Virus record (IMG/VR): IMGVR_UViG_3300008448_000307
Location: 1-35,349 of that record
Strand: one strand, 5' to 3'
Length of the DNA: 35,349 nucleotides
DNA from: a virus
Shown: piece after piece, positions 1-4,454 of the stretch
How the letters are laid out: each line of letters begins with the position of its first letter
Position numbering within the stretch: position 1 is the first letter of the stretch
Translations under genes and position numbers: made by a program
Notes under the pieces: model-generated
The model's input: only the letters and a program-made list of their open reading frames with translations
Told to the model about the DNA's origin: nothing
Database searches by the model: none

Positions 1-129
1 GAGAACAAGTGGGTGGTGGATCGAATTGTGGGTTCCATGGAATATGAAGGTCAGGGGTATGAAAGGTGTGATATCACCCGGGTGGAGGATGATAACTGGT
101 TTGGTGATGAGGACGAGTGGTTTAAATAG
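1..129 (+). CDS. C-terminal end of an unidentified protein (partial)
   Basis: The window opens inside an open frame that reads 42 residues from base 1 to a TAG stop at 127-129. The visible part is acidic and aromatic, ending in GDEDEWFK. The start and most of the protein lie upstream of the window, so no family can be named. The next gene begins after a spaced leader, which suggests this one ends a separate transcription unit. Codon use is somewhat richer in G than in the downstream structural genes. Confidence 0.6.
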   Translation, partial: ENKWVVDRIVGSMEYEGQGYERCDITRVEDDNWFGDEDEWFK

Positions 130-133
130 ATAG

Positions 134-146
134 TTCGTATATTGAA
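134..146 (+). promoter_or_regulatory. Repeated leader motif TTCGTATATTGAA, copy 1
   Basis: The motif lies 21 bases before the ATG at 168 and is followed by TTTAAAGATAAAGG. Near-identical copies precede most other early-region genes. TATATT could act as the -10 box; no constant -35 element is visible. A promoter role is inferred. Confidence 0.6.
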
Positions 147-167
147 TTATATTTAAAGATAAAGGTT

Positions 168-314
168 ATGAATAATACATTTGTGTATAAGGGAATTTTG
201 GTAATGTTTGATAATGAGATTGGTTACTTTTTTCACCTGGATGGGTGTAAGGTAAGTTTTAAGGTAAAACAGAAATGTTTGGATTTTATTTCAGGACTTA
301 GTGATAATAAATAA
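168..314 (+). CDS. Small hypothetical protein, 48 aa
   Basis: A 48-codon frame starts MNNTFVYKGILVMFD and ends GLSDNK before TAA. It is supported mainly by its position: it starts right after leader copy 1 (AAAGGTTATG) and stops two bases before leader copy 2 begins. It has no signal peptide or membrane span and no family I recognise. Alternating hydrophobic residues suggest a small beta-rich fold. It belongs to the run of short, individually preceded early genes. Confidence 0.6.
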   Translation: MNNTFVYKGILVMFDNEIGYFFHLDGCKVSFKVKQKCLDFISGLSDNK

Positions 315-316
315 AG

Positions 317-329
317 TTCGTATATTGAA
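317..329 (+). promoter_or_regulatory. Repeated leader motif TTCGTATATTGAA, copy 2
   Basis: An exact copy of the motif, followed by CCATAATTAAAAAGATAAAA and the ATG at 354. The same arrangement as at 134 and 955 supports one shared early promoter/leader class. Confidence 0.65.
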
Positions 330-353
330 CCATAATTAAAAAGATAAAACGTT

Positions 354-662
354 ATGACAGCTAGAGAATTTGCAGAGGCATGTGATTTGTTCCAACAATT
401 TGGAAAAATTAAAGATATTGATTTTGATGATGAATTGGCTGATGAAACAGTTGATTCAGTACTACAACTAAAAATCAGATGGATTAATTTTGAAGGCAAC
501 TATGTTGTGTTAGGTAAACTGGAAAGTTTTGGATGTGATTGTTGTGGTTCATATTGGGATGAGGAAATATATGATTTGGATGACCTGGCTAGGGATGGGT
601 ATCTTGGTGATGTGGTTTTTATGTTGAATGGGGTTCTTGATAAAAAAGGAATAGCAGTTTAA
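354..662 (+). CDS. Hypothetical acidic protein with a CDCC motif, 102 aa
   Basis: This 102-residue protein is acidic, with an N-terminal helix (MTAREFAEACDLFQQFGKI) and a central beta-like stretch. A Cys cluster, C-D-C-C, sits near residues 62-65 and is followed by an acidic YDLDDLARDGY segment. The cluster could bind a metal or form disulfides, but no known zinc-finger spacing is completed. The start follows leader copy 2. An opposite-strand frame overlaps it but lacks any leader. Function unknown; the early location suggests a host-interaction protein. Confidence 0.75.
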   Translation: MTAREFAEACDLFQQFGKIKDIDFDDELADETVDSVLQLKIRWINFEGNYVVLGKLESFGCDCCGSYWDEEIYDLDDLARDGYLGDVVFMLNGVLDKKGIAV

Positions 663-670
663 ATAAACAT

Positions 671-683
671 TTCGTATATTGAT
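671..683 (+). promoter_or_regulatory. Repeated leader motif TTCGTATATTGAT, copy 3
   Basis: This copy lies eight bases after the stop of the 102-aa gene and 21 bases before the ATG at 705, followed by TCATAATTAAAGATAAAAG. It would drive a run of three micro-proteins. Confidence 0.6.
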
Positions 684-704
684 TCATAATTAAAGATAAA
701 AGAT

Positions 705-785
705 ATGATAAGTGGTTTAGTTTATGTTTTGTTGTTACTTGGAGTAGTAAAATGTATTGAGTGTTTATTTAATGTTTTAGATTGA
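705..785 (+). CDS. Micro-membrane protein, 26 aa (first of three)
   Basis: A 26-codon frame directly after leader copy 3. Almost all of it is one hydrophobic helix (GLVYVLLLLGVVKCIECLF) with two cysteines at its C-terminal end, so a single-pass inner-membrane peptide is expected. The following ATG starts one base after its stop codon, which suggests translational coupling. Phages commonly encode such micro-proteins as holins, superinfection or host-membrane modulators, but nothing here decides between these. Too short for homology; supported by leader position and tight packing. Confidence 0.5.
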   Translation: MISGLVYVLLLLGVVKCIECLFNVLD

Positions 786-786
786 T

Positions 787-867
787 ATGACAGTAGTATT
801 GTTAATGATGATTGGATTAAATGTTGTCTTGTGGAGTGGAATTATTAAATATACTTTAAAGAAATAG
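787..867 (+). CDS. Micro-membrane protein, 26 aa (second of three)
   Basis: It starts one base after the preceding stop. The peptide begins MTVVLLMMIGLNVVLW, a hydrophobic helix, and ends in a basic tail (KYTLKK), the positive-inside arrangement of a single-pass membrane peptide. Its first five residues match those of the next peptide (MTVVL), so the two look like diverged duplicates. No family assignment is possible. Confidence 0.5.
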   Translation: MTVVLLMMIGLNVVLWSGIIKYTLKK

Positions 868-868
868 T

Positions 869-943
869 ATGACAGTGGTATTGTGGATATGTGTTTTTGC
901 CCTTGCTTATATTAAATATATAGTGTTAAAGGGAAGATGTTAA
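869..943 (+). CDS. Micro-membrane protein, 24 aa (third of three)
   Basis: It starts one base after the stop of the previous micro-gene. The peptide MTVVLWICVFALAYIKYIVL is a single hydrophobic helix followed by a short basic tail (KGRC). It shares its start, length and layout with the 26-aa neighbour, which suggests duplication. Leader copy 4 begins 11 bases after its stop, so it closes this mini-operon. Confidence 0.5.
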   Translation: MTVVLWICVFALAYIKYIVLKGRC

Positions 944-954
944 TTGAAATAGAG

Positions 955-967
955 TTCGTATATTGAA
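955..967 (+). promoter_or_regulatory. Repeated leader motif TTCGTATATTGAA, copy 4
   Basis: An exact copy, followed by CCATAATTAAAGATAGATAAA and the ATG at 989. Both the motif and its downstream spacer match copy 2 closely. Confidence 0.65.
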
Positions 968-988
968 CCATAATTAAAGATAGATAAA

Positions 989-1183
989 ATGGTTGATTTA
1001 AAAAATGTTATTAGCTTAATTGAAATTAAGTTTTTGAAAAAAGTAAGTAGTATCTTAAGGGAAGACGGTAGTAATAAACGTTGGATAGTTATGTTTGAGG
1101 GAGAAACCAAAACCAAATTTATTCAATTAGACAATAAGGACTTAGAGATAATAAATCAATTTCGTATATTAAAGTATAATTAA
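989..1183 (+). CDS. Small hypothetical protein, 64 aa
   Basis: A 64-residue basic protein that begins MVDLKNVISLIEIKFLKKVS and contains an RWIVMFEGETKTKFIQL stretch of beta character. It is preceded by leader copy 4. Its last codons (FRILKYN) contain leader copy 5 on the DNA level, so the promoter of the next gene is embedded in this coding sequence. No family recognised. Cytosolic, probably early expressed. Confidence 0.65.
   Translation: MVDLKNVISLIEIKFLKKVSSILREDGSNKRWIVMFEGETKTKFIQLDNKDLEIINQFRILKYN
1161..1173 (+). promoter_or_regulatory. Repeated leader motif TTCGTATATTAAA, copy 5 (inside the preceding gene)
   Basis: The motif lies within the last codons of the 64-aa gene and is followed by GTATAATTAAAAAAGC and the ATG at 1204. 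Its survival inside a coding sequence argues that the DNA element itself is selected. Confidence 0.6.
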
Positions 1184-1203
1184 AAAAGCAAAAAATTAAG
1201 GTT

Positions 1204-1575
1204 ATGAAAAATGTAAATGTAGAAACAGCAAAATTAGGTCGTCCAGTTAATTCAAACAGTGCTCGTCAAATCCGTTTGGCAGAACTAGCAGCCAAAAAAG
1301 CAGCGGGTGAGGGTAAGCAAGGCCGTCCAGTTAATCCAGATAGTGTTAGACAACAAAGGCTAGCTGAACTAGCGGCTAAAAAAGCCAATGGTGAACTTAA
1401 GCTTGGACGACCAGTTAAAGCCGATAGTGTAAGACAGATCCGATTAGCGGAACTAGCAGCCAAAGCAGCAGCCAATGGTGGAGCCGTTAAGCGTGGACGC
1501 CCGGCTAAAGCTAAAGTGGAGGCAGAATCCATTGAATTGGTAGAATTAATAGCTGCCAATGGTGGTATAGAATAA
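1204..1575 (+). CDS. Tandem-repeat protein with AT-hook-like GRP motifs
   Basis: The 123-residue protein is built from a 28-30-residue unit. Repeats start at G12, G40 and G68, with a decayed fourth at G98. Each opens with GRPV (or GRPA), the core of the AT-hook, followed by S-x-R-Q-x-R-L-A-E-L-A-A-K-K-A and a Gly-rich turn. AT-hooks insert Arg-Pro into the minor groove of AT-rich DNA, and the helical remainder is strongly basic. I infer a nucleoid-like DNA-binding protein acting on host or phage DNA. It starts after leader copy 5. Its codons are richer in G+C than those of its neighbours, and the repeats are similar at DNA level, which fits internal duplication. It could instead be a low-complexity regulator. 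Confidence 0.75.
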   Translation: MKNVNVETAKLGRPVNSNSARQIRLAELAAKKAAGEGKQGRPVNPDSVRQQRLAELAAKKANGELKLGRPVKADSVRQIRLAELAAKAAANGGAVKRGRPAKAKVEAESIELVELIAANGGIE

Positions 1576-1591
1576 ATAGCCCCCAACATAT

Positions 1592-1694
1592 GGTCAGGTG
1601 GCGGAATTGGTAGACGCACTCCCCAAGTGAGAGAGCTCCTCTAGAAATCACTCAAATAAATAAGGGGTTACAGGTTCGAATCCTGTCCTGACCA
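1592..1694 (+). tRNA. Leu-like (class II) tRNA with an aberrant anticodon/variable region
   Basis: The acceptor GGTCAGG (1592-1598) pairs fully with CCTGACC (1687-1693). TG and a canonical Leu-type D arm follow (1601-1617, GCG/CGC stem). The T arm is perfect: ACAGG, TTCGAAT, CCTGT (1670-1686). The centre is abnormal: 52 bases between D and T arms, about 16-18 more than a normal tRNA-Leu. One reading gives a weak stem around loop CCCAAGT with anticodon CAA (Leu) but C instead of U at position 33. Other folds are CCCC 1621-1624 with GGGG 1664-1667, and AGTGA 1626-1630 with TCACT 1648-1652. CCA is not encoded. It may be a functional suppressor-like tRNA, a degenerate one, or a tRNA mimic. Confidence 0.65.
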
Positions 1695-1713
1695 CAATTA
1701 AAAGACAACGCTT

Positions 1714-1782
1714 CATAACCGTTTATCTTCCACTTGGAGCCCGAGCAACCGGGCTTTCGGTGGCTATGGAATATGGTTTATG
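1714..1782 (+). ncRNA. Long structured hairpin downstream of the tRNA
   Basis: Bases 1730-1743 pair with 1750-1763 over 14 positions with one mismatch (T1735/C1758) and three G-U pairs, around the six-base loop AGCAAC. An outer arm may add CATAACC (1714-1720) with GGTTTATG (1775-1782), with one bulge. No T-tract follows the stem, so it is a poor intrinsic terminator. It may be a small RNA, a tRNA 3' processing or stability element, or part of a larger transcript. Leader copy 6 begins eight bases later. Confidence 0.45.
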
Positions 1783-1790
1783 GAGGTAAG

Positions 1791-1803
1791 TTCGTATATT
1801 AAA
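1791..1803 (+). promoter_or_regulatory. Repeated leader motif TTCGTATATTAAA, copy 6
   Basis: The motif is followed by ACCATAATTAAAGATAAAAC and the ATG at 1826, the same spacing as the other copies. It separates the RNA genes from the next coding gene. Confidence 0.6.
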
Positions 1804-1825
1804 ACCATAATTAAAGATAAAACAC

Positions 1826-2035
1826 ATGGATTTAATTTTCAACATATTAAAAATAGGTCAAAGGATAAAAACCATCCACCCTAACCCATCTTTCCATTAC
1901 ATGATAGAGGGTACAATAATAGATGTTTTAACCCCAACAACATATGAAGTTGAATCTTTTGATATAATGGATGGATATGAAGTTAAATTAACTTATGTCA
2001 TAATTGAGGATTCAAAATATGAATTAATAGATTAA
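1826..2035 (+). CDS. Small hypothetical protein, 69 aa
   Basis: A 69-residue protein beginning MDLIFNILKIGQRIKTIHPN. The rest has the beta-rich pattern of a compact barrel: GTIIDVLTPTTYEVESF, then YEVKLTYVIIEDSKYEL. The G-x-I-x-x-V then Y-x-V order resembles small SH3-like folds that bind nucleic acid or protein, but this is only a pattern resemblance. Its start follows leader copy 6 directly. Confidence 0.65.
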   Translation: MDLIFNILKIGQRIKTIHPNPSFHYMIEGTIIDVLTPTTYEVESFDIMDGYEVKLTYVIIEDSKYELID

Positions 2036-2070
2036 CCCAGCATAAATAACCTAACGTAAAATCAAACCAT

Positions 2071-2232
2071 ATGAGCGCATACACATTTGTAGAATTAAAC
2101 CAACAATCCATCCTCAACATTGATGGGTGTCTAACCGAAACCGCTAACATTACCATCCAACAAGCCGATGGGCGCTTGGCGTTCTATTACTTTGAAGATG
2201 GTGAGCTGACTCATAGCAAAATTGGCTCTTAA
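2071..2232 (+). CDS. Small hypothetical protein, 53 aa, atypical codon use
   Basis: A 53-codon frame starting MSAYTFVELNQQSILNIDG and ending SKIGS before TAA. Codon use is unlike the neighbours (GGG, CGC, TTG, GCG, CTC are frequent), which suggests recent acquisition or a different mutational history. No leader motif precedes it; CATAAATAACCTAACGTAAAATC fills the 35-base gap. It immediately precedes the GC-rich island. The sequence looks like a small two-strand beta fold (GRLAFYYFEDGEL). Function unknown. Confidence 0.5.
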   Translation: MSAYTFVELNQQSILNIDGCLTETANITIQQADGRLAFYYFEDGELTHSKIGS

Positions 2233-2234
2233 AA

Positions 2235-2390
2235 AAATTGACCCGCAAGATCCACCCTCCTAATAGGGGTGGTCTGGGGTACGTACGCCGGGCGTATATA
2301 TATGGTATATAGTAGGTAGTATGGCCCCACGCGCGCCGGTGTCAATATGGTGGGGGTGGTGGGGGGAGTGGACTTGTATGCACACATATA
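2235..2390. other. GC-rich, G-tract non-coding island
   Basis: The gap 2233-2607 holds no gene I can support. Its first part is strikingly GC-rich against the AT-rich surroundings. It includes an inverted repeat TACGCC-G-GGCGTA (2284-2296), a CCCCACGCGCGCC block near 2324-2336, and a G-tract run at 2349-2371 (G2, G5, G2, G6, G, G2 separated by single T or A) that could form a G-quadruplex. Short frames crossing it on both strands are low complexity with no leader. Possible roles are a replication or packaging site, a transcript structure, or a remnant of foreign DNA. Confidence 0.5.
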
Positions 2391-2542
2391 ACTCTTACAA
2401 TCTTTACCCATCGACTTATATATCCTTATATACCAAACATACATACCCACAAATATATCCACGTTTCCGGTTTTGCCAAAGTTTTAAAAAATCCAAAATC
2501 CACAAAAAGAAGATCTTTAAAATTTTTCCACCTTAGAGCAAA

Positions 2543-2558
2543 GTATATTTGGATATAC
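2543..2558. promoter_or_regulatory. Perfect inverted repeat with a TAnnTTTG box
   Basis: GTATAT (2543-2548), loop TTGG, ATATAC (2553-2558): a perfect six-base inverted repeat nine bases before leader copy 7. It also contains TATATTTG, matching the Bacteroidota -7 consensus TAnnTTTG. It could be an operator or a second, host-type promoter; no clear -33 TTTG is seen. Confidence 0.35.
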
Positions 2559-2567
2559 AAGATATTG

Positions 2568-2580
2568 TTCGTATATTTAA
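2568..2580 (+). promoter_or_regulatory. Repeated leader motif TTCGTATATTTAA, copy 7
   Basis: The motif is followed by TCATATTAATAATTAAAAATAAAGG and the ATG at 2608. The spacer is slightly longer than in the other copies. It serves the run of membrane-protein genes that follows. Confidence 0.6.
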
Positions 2581-2607
2581 TCATATTAATAATTAAAAAT
2601 AAAGGTC

Positions 2608-2766
2608 ATGGATAAGTTACTTAAAAACCCGTTTAAAGTCATTTTTGGAATAGTTTCCCTAATCACAGGTACTCTAACAGGAAACCCAGTATTTTTCTTC
2701 TTTTTTGGATATGCATTTGGAGATATTTTGTTTTCAGAACTAGATAACCAAGAAGATGGAGAATAA
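2608..2766 (+). CDS. Small membrane protein, 52 aa
   Basis: A 52-residue frame with a short basic N-terminus (MDKLLKNPFK). Two hydrophobic segments separated by TGTLTGNP follow: about residues 11-20 (VIFGIVSLIT) and 27-37 (PVFFFFFGYAF). The tail is acidic (SELDNQEDGE). It is probably a hairpin-type inner-membrane protein. It overlaps the next membrane-protein gene by 11 bases, which suggests coupled translation and perhaps a joint role. The start follows leader copy 7 with AAAGGTCATG. No family recognised. Confidence 0.6.
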   Translation: MDKLLKNPFKVIFGIVSLITGTLTGNPVFFFFFGYAFGDILFSELDNQEDGE

Positions 2767-2944
2767 TAAATCAAACAGTAGTCTAGGATTAGGTACAATA
2801 TTGTTTTTAATATTCTTAACCCTAAAGTTAGCTCAAATAGGCCCTGTTCAATATTGGTCTTGGTGGTGGGTGTTTTCCCCAATTTGGATTCCCATTATTG
2901 CAACAATAATACTTATTATAGTTGCTACGATTATTAAAAAATAA
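2756..2944 (+). CDS. Fragile-X-F/TMEM185-like small membrane protein
   Basis: A 62-residue protein with two transmembrane segments, about residues 10-26 and 40-60, joined by a Trp-rich turn, QYWSWWWVFSPIWIP. The W-S-W-W-W-V-x-x-P-x-W-I pattern is what I recall from short phage and bacterial proteins annotated as transmembrane Fragile-X-F (TMEM185-like). The molecular function of the phage forms is not known. It overlaps the preceding 52-aa membrane gene and ends in a basic tail (IIKK). It was assigned from the motif alone. Confidence 0.7.
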   Translation: MENNKSNSSLGLGTILFLIFLTLKLAQIGPVQYWSWWWVFSPIWIPIIATIILIIVATIIKK

Positions 2945-2956
2945 AAAATAAAGGTT

Positions 2957-3430
2957 ATGTCAAATATAAAACGAATAGATGAATCCGTAGCCCACACCTA
3001 TATTTCAGTGGAAGAGGATTTTACCAAATCAGAACCAGCTTTTTATACGTTAACACCAGATTCTGAAAAACCTGAATGGGATAAAGTAACGTATTATACT
3101 GCTCGTAGGAAAAATCTGTATGAAAATAGGGAAGGTGATGGTGATTCTTGGGTTTATGTATTAACCAATAGAACTATGCCAAATTTGGTTAAAATAGGCT
3201 TTACGGAAAAAACACCGGATAAACGCGCAGAACAGGTTTCTCGTGGAACGGGCGTACCTGTTAAGTTTAACGTTGAATTCGCGTTTAAATGCTTTAATGC
3301 TCACGCTTTAGAGATTGAGCTTCATAAGTATTTAAAGGATTATCGGGTAAATAATGATAGGGAATTCTTTCAAATGTCTATTGAACAGGCTAAAGAGGCT
3401 ATTTTAGAGTTAGGTCAAAGATACAAATAA
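2957..3430 (+). CDS. T5orf172/MUG113-type GIY-YIG-like protein
   Basis: A 157-residue protein. After an N-terminal extension of about 65 residues, the rest has the order of the T5orf172/MUG113 branch of the GIY-YIG nuclease superfamily. WVYVLTN (near 65) provides the first strand and P-N-L-V-K-I-G-F-T the second. R-A-E-Q-V-S-R-G-T-G-V-P and A-L-E-I-E-L-H-K-Y-L follow, with N-D-R-E-F-F at the end. Family members are proposed DNA-binding or nicking proteins, often regulators or selfish nucleases in phages. The start uses AAAGGTTATG and the gene follows the membrane pair within 12 bases. Nuclease activity is not certain, because many T5orf172 proteins are not shown to cut DNA. Confidence 0.85.
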   Translation: MSNIKRIDESVAHTYISVEEDFTKSEPAFYTLTPDSEKPEWDKVTYYTARRKNLYENREGDGDSWVYVLTNRTMPNLVKIGFTEKTPDKRAEQVSRGTGVPVKFNVEFAFKCFNAHALEIELHKYLKDYRVNNDREFFQMSIEQAKEAILELGQRYK

Positions 3431-3474
3431 TCATAATATTTATTGGCGAATAATTGTCCACCATATCTTGTATA

Positions 3475-3487
3475 TATGTATATTAGG
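3475..3487 (+). promoter_or_regulatory. Degenerate leader motif (GTATATT core)
   Basis: The 84-base gap before the gene at 3515 contains TATGTATATTAGG, sharing only the GTATATT core with the other copies at a similar distance from the ATG (30 bases). It is weaker than the other copies and may be chance in AT-rich DNA. Confidence 0.3.
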
Positions 3488-3514
3488 AGTGAGGTGGGGT
3501 AATAAAAAATAATC

Positions 3515-3727
3515 ATGGGTGAAATTCAAAATATAGAGGACGAATTAATTGATTTGAAAAATCAACTTATTGCAATTTCTTATGTTAAAGAAGAGGTTTG
3601 GGCTTACCATCCTTCAAATCCATACTTTATAAATCCTATTTCGCTTTATGAATCTTTAAATGTTGAGATCAATAGTCTTGAGCGCAAAATCGATGAATTA
3701 GAGTTTAAATTAAACTCAATAAATTAA
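3515..3727 (+). CDS. Small coiled-coil protein, 70 aa
   Basis: A 70-residue protein made of two heptad-rich helices, residues about 1-24 (IEDELIDLKNQLIAIS) and 45-70 (NVEINSLERKIDELEFKLNSIN). They are joined by an aromatic/proline linker (WAYHPSNPYFINP), so a helical hairpin or dimer is likely. It lies five bases before the 145-aa gene, suggesting joint expression. No enzyme motif is present; an adaptor or regulator role is a guess. Confidence 0.65.
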   Translation: MGEIQNIEDELIDLKNQLIAISYVKEEVWAYHPSNPYFINPISLYESLNVEINSLERKIDELEFKLNSIN

Positions 3728-3732
3728 AAGTC

Positions 3733-4170
3733 ATGGATATGGATTTAAGTAGGTTTTTTTCATTTTTTAACAACAGGCCCCAAGAAGAGGAGATTTCGGA
3801 GAATTTAGATACTTTTAAGAAAACTCCATTATTCAAAATTGGAATGTTTACCAAACTGATTATGAATGGGATGAGTTTTAAAAAGCAAGTTATAGCTTTT
3901 TTTGAGAAATCTTCTGATGATATGGACATGGATGGTGTTGATTTGGCTGGGGAGTTTATGATGTACCATAGATCCTGGTATTGGATAAGCCAGACAGATT
4001 TAACAGATGAAGTATGGCTTAATGATTTAAGAAGATCTAGTGATGATGAGTTTTTAACTGCCCTAAAACTTTCCATACATTACTTTGAGGAGAATGAAGA
4101 GTTTGAAAAGTGTGCATTTATAAAGAAAATTCAAGATTTTGTTGAAAATTACTTGGAGGTGGTAAAATAG
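3733..4170 (+). CDS. Hypothetical protein with a C-terminal UVR-like helix pair
   Basis: A 145-residue acidic protein. The central part is unassigned. Near residues 107-140 it has A-L-K-L-S-I-H-Y-F-E-E-N-E-E-F-E-K-C-A and then I-K-K-I. That pattern resembles the UVR motif, a short helical hairpin that mediates UvrB/UvrC and other protein contacts. Similar E-x-F-E-K-C-A tails occur in small Bacteroidota proteins. The N-terminus (MDMDLSRFFSFFNNR) is aromatic. The start follows the coiled-coil gene by five bases with AAAAGTCATG. A protein-interaction role is inferred. Confidence 0.65.
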   Translation: MDMDLSRFFSFFNNRPQEEEISENLDTFKKTPLFKIGMFTKLIMNGMSFKKQVIAFFEKSSDDMDMDGVDLAGEFMMYHRSWYWISQTDLTDEVWLNDLRRSSDDEFLTALKLSIHYFEENEEFEKCAFIKKIQDFVENYLEVVK

Positions 4171-4172
4171 GT

Positions 4173-4185
4173 TTTGTATATTGAT
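4173..4185 (+). promoter_or_regulatory. Repeated leader motif TTTGTATATTGAT, copy 8, with a small hairpin
   Basis: The motif starts two bases after the stop at 4170. It is followed by a GGGTTT/AAACCC inverted repeat (4192-4205), then a six-codon mini-frame (4213) and the real gene at 4271. The leader is unusually long for this region, which points to extra control after transcription starts. Confidence 0.5.
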
Positions 4186-4212
4186 CATACGGGGTTTTTA
4201 AACCCTAGATAT

Positions 4213-4233
4213 ATGAGAAATAAAGTTAGATAA
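4213..4233 (+). CDS. Possible six-residue upstream leader peptide
   Basis: ATGAGAAATAAAGTTAG followed by ATAA encodes M-R-N-K-V-R-stop. The same bases, ATGAGAAATAAAG-AGTTAG, start the true gene at 4271. The leader therefore carries a copy of the gene's own translation start, which could be a decoy start, an upstream frame, or a scar of a small duplication. Confidence 0.3.
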   Translation: MRNKVR

Positions 4234-4270
4234 ATGTGGGATAATGTTGTCCCGGTTATATATAAATCAA

Positions 4271-4438
4271 ATGAGAAATAAAGAGTTAGCATTGCGTCGT
4301 ATTCAAACAATACAAGGACGTTTAAAACAATTAGATTTTATTGTTAATAGAGGAAGTTCGGAGGAAAGGGTAAATGCTCTAAGAGAATTGAATGAACTTA
4401 TAAATGATTTACAATCTATTGTTGAAAGAGAAAATTAA
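4271..4438 (+). CDS. Small helical protein, 55 aa
   Basis: A 55-residue, wholly helical, charged protein starting MRNKELALRRIQTIQGRLKQ and ending IVEREN. I prefer the start at 4271 over the in-frame ATG at 4244. The nine residues added upstream look like non-coding leader, and TATAAATCAA precedes 4271 as an A-rich leader. Regular hydrophobic spacing (L-x-x-I-x-x-I, L-x-x-L-x-x-L-I) suggests a coiled-coil hairpin. It sits before the HD-domain gene with a 16-base gap. Function unknown. Confidence 0.6.
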   Translation: MRNKELALRRIQTIQGRLKQLDFIVNRGSSEERVNALRELNELINDLQSIVEREN

Positions 4439-4454
4439 TAAATAAATAAAAGTT

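Noticed and set aside
233-499. Minus-strand frame of 88 codons
   Set aside because: It overlaps two + strand genes with leader motifs, has low-complexity Ser-rich translation and no leader of its own.
1240-1560. CRISPR-like repeats in the AT-hook gene
   Set aside because: The 84-90-base period is protein-coding and degenerate at third positions, with no spacers.
1266-1619. Minus-strand frame of 117 codons across the AT-hook gene
   Set aside because: It mirrors the repeat structure of the + strand gene, is Ala/Leu/Ser low complexity and runs into the tRNA.
1618-1669. Group I or archaeal-type intron in the tRNA
   Set aside because: The insertion is far too short for a group I intron, and no bulge-helix-bulge splice structure is evident. 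It is kept as an open anomaly.
2229-2536. Two opposing frames (77 and 71 codons) across the GC-rich island
   Set aside because: Both are low complexity, lack leaders, and are explained by the odd base composition.
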